Below are positions 7,402 to 12,312 of a stretch of DNA of 12,312 bases, one piece after another. The number at the start of each line of letters is the position of its first letter. Position 1 is the stretch's first letter. The notes under the pieces are model-generated. The model saw only the letters and a list, made by a program, of their open reading frames with translations, was not told where the DNA came from and ran no database searches. This stretch comes from an uncultured Clostridia bacterium. GTDB lineage: Bacteria > Bacillota_A > Clostridia > Oscillospirales > Oscillospiraceae. The translations under genes and the position numbers were made by a program. The stretch covers positions 1-12,312 of the forward strand of contig CASEPH010000029.1 of NCBI GenBank assembly GCA_949289625.1. Direction: 5' to 3'.

Positions 7402-7899
7402 TTAAGGAATCATATACATGCCCAGCCAGCCGATGACACCGCCCAGTAATAGACCGCAGAGTACATCTTTCAGAAAATGTACGCCTGCCAGAACCCGGCT
7501 TAGGGCAATCAGCAGCGCCACAATGGAAAGCGCAATGCCCAAAGGCGGCAATGCGTGGAGTGCTGTGACTGCAATGACGGCGGCACAGGCAGCGTGCCGG
7601 GAGGGAAAGGATTTTCCAACGGTATCTTTTTTTGATATAGGGGGAATATCCAGCTGCTCATAGGGCCGTGGAGCGTTGATTCCCGCCCGCAGCCAGGTAG
7701 TTGCCAAGAATCCGATGGCCGGAACCAGGATTGCCCGCAGCAGCTCCTGACGCTGAAATACCAGCAGCCAGAGCAGCATCAAAGGATAAGCGGCGTAGAC
7801 AATCCCGGGTAAAAGTTTGGTGGACAGGACCACGGCCTGCCGAAGGCTGGGATGCTGGGTGACATAGTCGTGTATACGGTGGTATAAGGTGTGTTTCAT
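7402..7899 (-). CDS. PAP2-superfamily membrane phosphatase
   Basis: A 165-residue integral membrane protein of the PAP2 (type 2 phosphatidic acid phosphatase) family, which hydrolyses lipid phosphates or undecaprenyl diphosphate. The three catalytic motifs are present: R71-x6-R78-P79 (family consensus begins with Lys, here Arg), FPSRH at 98-102 with the general H102, and SR-x5-H-x3-D at 134-145 with nucleophile H141. Hydrophobic stretches at about 28-48, 55-70, 104-117, 119-135 and 146-163 give roughly five membrane spans. The ATG at 7899 follows CTGGAG. Only 41 bases separate it from the MaoC stop and no promoter stands out, so the two are probably cotranscribed. Its link to the redox genes is unclear; it may be a passenger. 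Confidence 0.88.
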   Translation of the reverse strand: MKHTLYHRIHDYVTQHPSLRQAVVLSTKLLPGIVYAAYPLMLLWLLVFQRQELLRAILVPAIGFLATTWLRAGINAPRPYEQLDIPPISKKDTVGKSFPSRHAACAAVIAVTALHALPPLGIALSIVALLIALSRVLAGVHFLKDVLCGLLLGGVIGWLGMYMIP

Positions 7900-7940
7900 G
7901 GGTACTCCAGTGGGGCCAATGGCCTATTTTTCTTCAGAAA

Positions 7941-9314
7941 TCAGGAAGGATCTTCCCGGGAGGGCAGCTTCACGGTGGCGGGAATCTCCTGGGCGATGTT
8001 GCCGTCAAAGTCCTCACACCAGCAGATCAGGTCCACATAATGTCCGCCGTCCGGGCCAATATATTTGTTGTGTACATAACCCCGGGTGATGTAGGCGTCG
8101 TCGCCATAGCCGTGGGAGTTGCAGAAGCGGTCCTTCATATAGGGCACTTTCAGCAGTTCCGAGGGACGGTAGAAGTCCGCCGGGAAATGGTTGAACTGTT
8201 CTTCCTTTGGCGCATCATTGACAAACCGCCAGCCCAGGGAAGTGACAAAGCCCTGATCGCCGCACCAGTTGGTGATAATCCGGGCCCCAAGACATTTGGC
8301 GTGGAAGTTGTAGAGATAGGCGATCTGTCCCAGCCCCAGATGTCCGGCCTCGTTCTGGTAGAGACCTGTTTTGGGATCAAACCGGTAGAAATGAGGATCG
8401 CCGCCAACGCCTGTGAGAACTTCCTTCAGGCCGTTGTTATCCTTCATGATCTGCCAGGCTGCGATGGTCCGGACAATTTCAAAGCCCACCTGGGGTGGTG
8501 AGCACACCGGGGCAGGTTCGTCGCCGATGTTGACATCCTCCCAGTAAAGAGGCTTGGAGCCCCGGATCGTCTCCCCTTTCCAGATTTCCACCATTTTATC
8601 ATAGTCCGTTTTGGTGTAGATATGAGAGGGATGCCGGGCCGTTCCGCCTACACCGCCGGGCATGGGAGGCGGTGCCTTCTTATCGCCGTCCTTGGGGCCT
8701 TTTGCTTCTTTCGGGGGTGCGCCGGGGACTTCCGAGGCTAGAATTTCATTGATCTCCGGATCCAGGGAACGCATCAGCGTCTCCGGCCAGCGGCGAATAC
8801 ACCGGGCGACTACGACACCATGCTGATTTGTTACCTCGCTGGTGCAAATGAAGATCATACGGCGTTTGACGCTGCCCTCTTTCGGGGTTACATCTTCGAT
8901 TTCCCAGCCGCAGTCCCGGGCGGTCAGGGTATCCCCGGGAAATACCGGGGCGAAAAACTCGTCGGTATGATCGTAGCCGTCTCCCACAAAGCTGGTGCCG
9001 TCGGGCCGGATCAGATACCCCAGTTCCGGAGGCACGTTGCTTCTGGTTTCCAGAGAGACATAGCCGGGCATGGCAGGCAGATTGCCCCAGACAGATTTCT
9101 TCGCATATTCCGGATCATTAAACAGAGGATTCCAGCGGTCCCAACAACGGGCATAGAGCTGCATGACCCATTGGTCGGTGGAAGGCACTGCGGGGCCTTT
9201 TCCGCCAAACATGGTGCCGGTCTCTCCCCTGCAGAACCGGTCGATGGCAGCTTGCTCCTCCGGTGTGTATACGCCGGGATAAAACCGCTCCATTTTTTCT
9301 TCGGGAAAACGCAT
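7941..9314 (-). CDS. MaoC-like double-hotdog hydratase/dehydratase-family protein with Pro/Lys-rich linker
   Basis: A 457-residue cytoplasmic protein with two hotdog-type domains. The first, residues about 80-185, contains the MaoC/FAS1-like pattern FAPVFPGDTLTA, a glycine turn, and SEVTNQHGVVVA. The second, about 255-457, has KPLYWEDVNIGDEPAP, NEAGH, a WCGDQGFVTSLGWRF segment where MaoC proteins end their long helix, and a final PATVKLP. Relatives hydrate enoyl thioesters or dehydrate hydroxyacyl ones. I do not see the usual D-x4-H hydratase-2 catalytic pair in plain form, so the reaction is uncertain. Between the domains, residues 195-230 are a low-complexity linker rich in Pro, Lys and Gly (PGAPPKEAKGPK, then APPPMPGGVGG). 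The ATG at 9314 is chosen because GGAAGGA precedes it closely; an ATG 30 bases upstream has no such site. It is divergent from the third ene-reductase, suggesting a shared pathway. Confidence 0.8.
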   Translation of the reverse strand: MRFPEEKMERFYPGVYTPEEQAAIDRFCRGETGTMFGGKGPAVPSTDQWVMQLYARCWDRWNPLFNDPEYAKKSVWGNLPAMPGYVSLETRSNVPPELGYLIRPDGTSFVGDGYDHTDEFFAPVFPGDTLTARDCGWEIEDVTPKEGSVKRRMIFICTSEVTNQHGVVVARCIRRWPETLMRSLDPEINEILASEVPGAPPKEAKGPKDGDKKAPPPMPGGVGGTARHPSHIYTKTDYDKMVEIWKGETIRGSKPLYWEDVNIGDEPAPVCSPPQVGFEIVRTIAAWQIMKDNNGLKEVLTGVGGDPHFYRFDPKTGLYQNEAGHLGLGQIAYLYNFHAKCLGARIITNWCGDQGFVTSLGWRFVNDAPKEEQFNHFPADFYRPSELLKVPYMKDRFCNSHGYGDDAYITRGYVHNKYIGPDGGHYVDLICWCEDFDGNIAQEIPATVKLPSREDPS

Positions 9315-9353
9315 GGGTATCCTTCCTTTCCTGAAAAAGTTCATTCTAGGGGC

Positions 9354-9383
9354 ATTATATCACGAGTTCGAAGCATTTTACAA
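9354..9383 (-). promoter_or_regulatory. Promoter of the MaoC-PAP2 unit
   Basis: On the minus strand TATAAT (9354-9359) with an extended TGA, preceded at 18 bases by TTGTAA (9378-9383). It gives a leader of about 40 bases to the ATG at 9314. Confidence 0.6.
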
Positions 9384-9409
9384 GGAGCAGATTGCCCTCT
9401 TCCTGGTCA

Positions 9410-9426
9410 TCCTTTGGCCTAAAGGA
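9410..9426. promoter_or_regulatory. Palindrome in the MaoC/ene-reductase spacer, possible operator
   Basis: TCCTTTGGCCTAAAGGA has six-base perfect outer arms and one mismatched inner pair. It lies upstream of both divergent promoters, about 27 bases behind the MaoC -35 and 56 bases before the ene-reductase -35. No regulator is assigned, and it does not resemble the lysR box. Confidence 0.4.
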
Positions 9427-9481
9427 CGGGGCTGGACCCAGTAAAACAACACAGCCTGTAGCACAGTGCCCAAGTGGATGA

Positions 9482-9510
9482 TTGCATCCGGGGGAACATT
9501 TCGGTATAAT
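9482..9510 (+). promoter_or_regulatory. Promoter of the third ene-reductase
   Basis: TTGCAT (9482-9487), 17 bases, TATAAT (9505-9510). The -10 lies in the left arm of a perfect palindrome, GTATAATAGCATTATAC (9504-9520). Confidence 0.6.
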
Positions 9511-9543
9511 AGCATTATACTATGAACCCGGAATATTTCCGGG
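9504..9543. promoter_or_regulatory. Two adjacent perfect palindromes over the -10 and leader of the third ene-reductase
   Basis: GTATAATAGCATTATAC (9504-9520) and CCCGGAATATTTCCGGG (9527-9543) each have perfect 7-bp arms around 3 bases, with 6 bases between them. The first covers the -10; the second ends exactly where the ribosome binding site AAGGAGG (9544-9550) begins. They could be repressor operators, or the second could form a leader hairpin next to the ribosome site. Confidence 0.5.
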
Positions 9544-9558
9544 AAGGAGGAAATGAAC

Positions 9559-11694
9559 GTGAGCATTCGCTATTCTCATCTGCTGTCCCCGGTACAGGTC
9601 GGCAATGTGCTGTTCAAGAACCGGATGGAGGCTACGGCCGCCACACCTCATTTTATTCAGGGCACCGAGCCATACCCCACTGAAAAGTGGATCACCATGA
9701 TGGCCAATCGGGCCAAAAATGGTGCTGCCGGCGTGTACATCAACCATCTGGAACACGGCTCTCCGGATAAGGCGTCGATTGATTTTACGCCGGCCCATTT
9801 TTCCATTATGGATATTGACCGGACCTCCACCCACAACTATCTGTGTCAAATGATTGACGCCATTCGCTATTATGGCTCCATTCCCATCACCGGACCCAAC
9901 GCCACGTTTACCCGTACCGAGGAACAGGGCATGGGGCCTCAGGCCATGATGATGGCAGAGGGGGAAAAGAAGGATGGCCCTGGTGGCCCTGGTGGTCCTG
10001 GTGGCCCCGGAGGTCCCGGCAAGGGTGGTCCTGGCGGTCCCGAGGGAATGCCCGATATGTTTGGCGGCCCCTTTGAAGAAACCGTGCCTGCGGTAAAGAA
10101 GTCGCCCATCCAGATCCTGAATCCTGGCCCCTCCATTGCGGACACCTTTACCAAGGCCCAGATGCATGAATACATCGACACGGCGGTGCAGAGCGCCAAG
10201 GAGCTCAAGGCTTTGGGCTTCCAGATGTTCTCCTTCCACAATGCCTATCGGGGCGGTCCCGGGGCCCAGTTCTGGAGTCCTCTGACCAATCACCGTCATG
10301 ATGAATACGGCGTGGACAGTGTAGAAAACCGCTGCCGATTCCTGATTGAGTTCCTGGATGCCATGAAGCAGACTCTGGGCAAAGACTTCCCACTGGAGGT
10401 TCTTATCTCCGGTACAGAGCCGGGTGGCGCCACCATTGCCGATACGGTGGAACTGGCCCGTCTGCTGGAGGGCCACTGCGATATTCTCTCTATCCGCAAT
10501 GGCGTACAGGATCCCCAGCATCCCACAGGCTTCACCTCCACCCGGGCCCATCGCTGGCCCAATGAAGAGGTCACCACTGCAGTGACCCAGGACTGCCATC
10601 GCCGGGGTGCAAAGCTGCTCATCGGCGCTACTGCCGGACTCCACGATGCAGATCTGTGCGAATCGGTTATTGCCAATGAACAGGCGGACCTGGTATGTAT
10701 GGCCAGAAGCTGGATCTGCGACAGCGAATACGGTAAAAAGCTCTATGAGGGCCGGGGTGAGGATATTACGCCTTGTGTTCGCTGCAACAAATGCCATGTG
10801 CCCAATGACACCGATAAGTTCCGTTCCTTCTGTTCCGTCAACCCCCTCATCGGGCTGGAGGATAAGATCGACCGGATGATCGCGCCCGTGGAGCGGGAAA
10901 AGAAGGTGGCCGTGGTGGGCGGCGGCCCTGCCGGTATGTATACGGCCATGACCCTGCGGGATCGTGGCCATCAGGTCACCCTTTATGAAAAAGAAGCAAA
11001 ACTGGGCGGACAGCTGATCCATGCGGATTTTGCCTCCTTCAAGTGGCCGCTCCAGGACTTTAAGGATTTCCTGGCTCGGCAGTGCTATAAGAAGGGTGTG
11101 GACATCAAGCTCAATACCGAGGCAACCCGGGAGATGCTGGCCGCAGAGCACTACGATCATGTGATTGTAGCCATCGGACCGGTGTTTACCAAGGCCAATA
11201 TCCCCGGCGCCGAAAGCGAAAAGGTGCTCACCACCATGGACGTATTTGGCCACGAGGATGAGCTTCCGGAGAACATCGTGGTGATTGGCGGCAGCGAGAC
11301 CGGCGTGGAGACCGCCATGGATCTGGCGGAAAAGGGCCATAAGGTCACGGTGCTGTGCCGTCAGAAATCCCTGGCCTCCGATGCGCCCCATGCCCATTAT
11401 GTGACCATGCTGGAGGATGCCTGGTTGAAGCTGGATAATTTCTACTGGGTCAAGGGCATTCAGAAGTATCTGTCCATTGACGATAAGGGTGTTTCCTATG
11501 TCAACTATGAGGGCAAGGAAAAACGGATCGACTGCGACTGCGTTGTGATGTGTACCGGTGCCCGGCCCAATACCGAGGGCTGCCAGGCTCTCTATGGTGC
11601 GGCGGATCGTACCGATTTTGTGGGAGATTGCTTCCGGGTGGGCAATGTCCACTTTGCAGTTACCACAGCCTTTGGCGCAGCCAATCAGATTTAA
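9559..11694 (+). CDS. OYE-family FMN/4Fe-4S/FAD ene-reductase with Gly-Gly-Pro insert
   Basis: A 711-residue flavoenzyme with the same order as its paralogue at 4042: FMN TIM barrel (SIRYSHLLSPVQVGNVLFKN at the start), cluster cysteines C406-x2-C409-x2-C412-x12-C425 (CVRCNKCH, FCSVNP), FAD motif G454GGPAG459, NAD(P)H motif G577GSETG582 and the closing FVGDCFRVGNVHFA. It should reduce a C=C bond with NAD(P)H. The active-site segment keeps more of the family pattern than the paralogue: H227 and Y230 in FSFHNAYRGG, with FWSPLTNHRHDEYG after it. Residues 140-161 are Gly-Gly-Pro repeats placed between the third barrel strand and the helix before H227, which accounts for much of its extra length. 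GTG at 9559 is favoured as start since AAGGAGG (9544-9550) is 8 bases away; the ATG at 9553 is only 2 bases from it. It is divergent from the MaoC gene and followed by a terminator. Confidence 0.92.
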   Translation: MSIRYSHLLSPVQVGNVLFKNRMEATAATPHFIQGTEPYPTEKWITMMANRAKNGAAGVYINHLEHGSPDKASIDFTPAHFSIMDIDRTSTHNYLCQMIDAIRYYGSIPITGPNATFTRTEEQGMGPQAMMMAEGEKKDGPGGPGGPGGPGGPGKGGPGGPEGMPDMFGGPFEETVPAVKKSPIQILNPGPSIADTFTKAQMHEYIDTAVQSAKELKALGFQMFSFHNAYRGGPGAQFWSPLTNHRHDEYGVDSVENRCRFLIEFLDAMKQTLGKDFPLEVLISGTEPGGATIADTVELARLLEGHCDILSIRNGVQDPQHPTGFTSTRAHRWPNEEVTTAVTQDCHRRGAKLLIGATAGLHDADLCESVIANEQADLVCMARSWICDSEYGKKLYEGRGEDITPCVRCNKCHVPNDTDKFRSFCSVNPLIGLEDKIDRMIAPVEREKKVAVVGGGPAGMYTAMTLRDRGHQVTLYEKEAKLGGQLIHADFASFKWPLQDFKDFLARQCYKKGVDIKLNTEATREMLAAEHYDHVIVAIGPVFTKANIPGAESEKVLTTMDVFGHEDELPENIVVIGGSETGVETAMDLAEKGHKVTVLCRQKSLASDAPHAHYVTMLEDAWLKLDNFYWVKGIQKYLSIDDKGVSYVNYEGKEKRIDCDCVVMCTGARPNTEGCQALYGAADRTDFVGDCFRVGNVHFAVTTAFGAANQI
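9976..10041 (+). repeat. Gly-Gly-Pro tract-coding repeat inside the third ene-reductase
   Basis: Seven or so imperfect 9-base units encode G140 to P161 of the enzyme, interrupted once by Lys. Changes in unit number would keep the frame, so tract length could vary between strains without loss of the enzyme. Confidence 0.85.
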
Positions 11695-11703
11695 AATCCG
11701 TAG

Positions 11704-11732
11704 AGGGGAGCGGTGTTTACCGCTCCCCTTTT
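11704..11732 (+). terminator. Intrinsic terminator of the third ene-reductase
   Basis: An 11-bp perfect stem, AGGGGAGCGGT (11704-11714) and ACCGCTCCCCT (11719-11729), with loop GTTT and a TTTT run, begins 9 bases after the stop codon. Confidence 0.9.
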
Positions 11733-11754
11733 CAGCAAAATAATTGTTGCAGTA

Positions 11755-11784
11755 TGGAGCCCCTGGCATTTGCCAGGGGCTCCA
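11755..11784 (-). terminator. Perfect hairpin after the right-edge gene, probable terminator
   Basis: TGGAGCCCCTGGCA (11755-11768) and TGCCAGGGGCTCCA (11771-11784) form a perfect 14-bp stem around TT. It starts 3 bases past the stop codon of the minus-strand gene. The bases beyond it on that strand (TACTGCAACAATT) are not a good T run, so it may act as a weak terminator or protect the transcript end. Confidence 0.6.
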
Positions 11785-11787
11785 TTA

Positions 11788-12312
11788 TTAATCCACTTCC
11801 GGAGTTTCGTAGATACGATAGGTGTTGTTGCGATCCATGGTGGCATAGGGTTCCGGCCAGGGCACCGTATTTTGCACATGCATGATGGGGGTATAGTTGA
11901 AGTGGATCGGTCCGGGAACCGCCACATGGACTTCACCCTTGGCGCCACCGGCAGAAGTTGCACCACGAGTCGCACCCTTTTCTTTGATTTTCATGCCGGG
12001 AACCGCAGCGTTTTCAGGCTGTCCGCCACCGGGACCACCAGGACCACCAGGACCGCCGGACCCTCCGGGACCACCGCCAGGACCGCCAGGTGCACCGCCG
12101 GGTCCTCCGGGACCACCGCCAGGACCACCAGGGCCGCCTGCACCGCCAGGTGCACCACCGGGACCGCCGGGAGCTCCTGCGCCACCGGGTGCGCCGCCTC
12201 CGGCACCAGGCCCGGGTCCAGGTCCTTTTCCGCCACCGCCGATTCCCATCAGCTTGTTGTAGGCATCCATACCGGGGTTGCATACATCCATGGGACCGCC
12301 CATGTCCGGGCA
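11788..12312 (-). CDS. Unrecognised protein with a long Gly/Pro-rich tract, C-terminal part, enters from right edge
   Basis: The frame is open to the last base (Cys-Pro-Asp before the first in-window Met), so this is the last 174 residues of a longer protein rather than one starting at 12303. The visible part has three pieces: a short stretch with a Cys and MDAYNKLMG; 73 residues (bases 12022-12240) almost only Gly, Pro and Ala in GGP and GGA units; and a tail of about 77 residues with VPGPIHFNYTPIMHVQN and a final NTYRIYETPEVD. The tail looks like a folded beta-rich end but I cannot place it in a family. It shows no signal peptide or membrane segment in the part seen. The tract resembles those in the ene-reductases at 1-648 and 9559-11694, which suggests it belongs to the same pathway. 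It is convergent with the third ene-reductase. Confidence 0.7.
   Translation of the reverse strand, partial: CPDMGGPMDVCNPGMDAYNKLMGIGGGGKGPGPGPGAGGGAPGGAGAPGGPGGAPGGAGGPGGPGGGPGGPGGAPGGPGGGPGGSGGPGGPGGPGGGQPENAAVPGMKIKEKGATRGATSAGGAKGEVHVAVPGPIHFNYTPIMHVQNTVPWPEPYATMDRNNTYRIYETPEVD
12022..12240 (-). repeat. Long Gly-Gly-Pro/Ala tract-coding repeat in the right-edge gene
   Basis: On the minus strand 73 consecutive codons encode Gly, Pro and Ala with rare Lys and Ser. The unit is an imperfect 9-mer. The plus strand reads as a Pro-rich collagen-like frame, but that is only the complement. Confidence 0.85.

Noticed and set aside
9520..11769. Open frame of 749 codons antisense to the third ene-reductase
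   Set aside because: Long antisense frames arise from GC-rich third positions. The plus strand encodes a full set of flavin, cluster and nucleotide motifs, while the antisense product has no recognisable domain.
12022..12240. Regular short GC-rich repeats that could be taken for a CRISPR array or satellite
   Set aside because: The period is 9 bases, in phase with codons for Gly-Gly-Pro on the minus strand, with no spacers. The same holds for 181-261 and 9976-10041.
11897..12262. Plus-strand frame encoding a Pro-Pro-Gly collagen-like protein
   Set aside because: It is the complement of the Gly/Pro tract of the minus-strand gene, and I see no ribosome site or promoter for it. The similar plus-strand frame at 101-310 is rejected for the same reason.
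1..12312. Mobile elements, tRNA, rRNA or phage genes
   Set aside because: No transposase, integrase, terminal repeats, tRNA cloverleaf or rRNA sequence was recognised. All gaps between genes are under 300 bases and hold only promoters, operators and terminators.

Overview
The window looks like a piece of a low-oxygen, probably gut-associated Bacillota (Firmicutes) chromosome, perhaps an Oscillospiraceae-type organism. The grounds are strong AGGAGG-type ribosome binding sites, TTG and GTG starts beside ATG, sigma-A promoters with TATAAT boxes, hairpin-plus-T terminators, GC-rich genes between AT-richer spacers, and several oxygen-sensitive enzyme families (Fe-S/flavin ene-reductases, a cytoplasmic molybdopterin/tungstopterin enzyme). 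The taxonomic placement is inference; no rRNA or marker gene is present.

Layout, left to right. (1) The N-terminal 216 codons of a flavin/Fe-S ene-reductase of the Old Yellow Enzyme (OYE) / 2,4-dienoyl-CoA reductase type run leftward off the edge (1-648). It is transcribed divergently from a LysR regulator (827-1693). A 17-bp inverted repeat with an embedded T-N11-A LysR box lies between them, overlaps the lysR -35 and sits just upstream of the -35 of the ene-reductase promoter. (2) A 725-residue molybdopterin oxidoreductase (1672-3849, minus) converges on lysR, and their 3' ends overlap by 22 bp. It is divergent from a second ene-reductase (4042-6045, plus), which ends in a bidirectional terminator. 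(3) A NifS/IscS-type cysteine desulfurase (6159-7283, minus) has its own promoter and lies behind the terminator of the next unit. (4) A MaoC-type double-hotdog protein (7941-9314) and a small PAP2 membrane phosphatase (7402-7899) form a leftward unit. (5) A third ene-reductase (9559-11694, plus) is divergent from the MaoC gene, with three palindromes in the shared spacer. (6) The last 174 codons of an unrecognised protein with a 73-residue Gly/Pro-rich tract enter from the right edge (11788-12312, minus).

How the genes may work together: three ene-reductases, a cytoplasmic molybdopterin enzyme and a MaoC-type hydratase/dehydratase relative make sense as a reductive pathway for an unsaturated, possibly hydroxylated, substrate such as a plant aromatic, a sterol-like or an enoyl compound, induced through the LysR protein. 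The cysteine desulfurase could supply sulfur for the Fe-S clusters and pterin cofactor. The substrate cannot be read from the sequence. The most unusual feature is that two of the ene-reductases and the unrelated right-edge protein carry collagen-like Gly-Gly-Pro tracts, and the MaoC protein has a Pro/Gly/Lys-rich linker between its two domains. In the two ene-reductases the tract sits at the same point of the barrel, the loop over the active site, while the third ene-reductase lacks it. This suggests a locus-specific low-complexity element shared by enzymes of one pathway.
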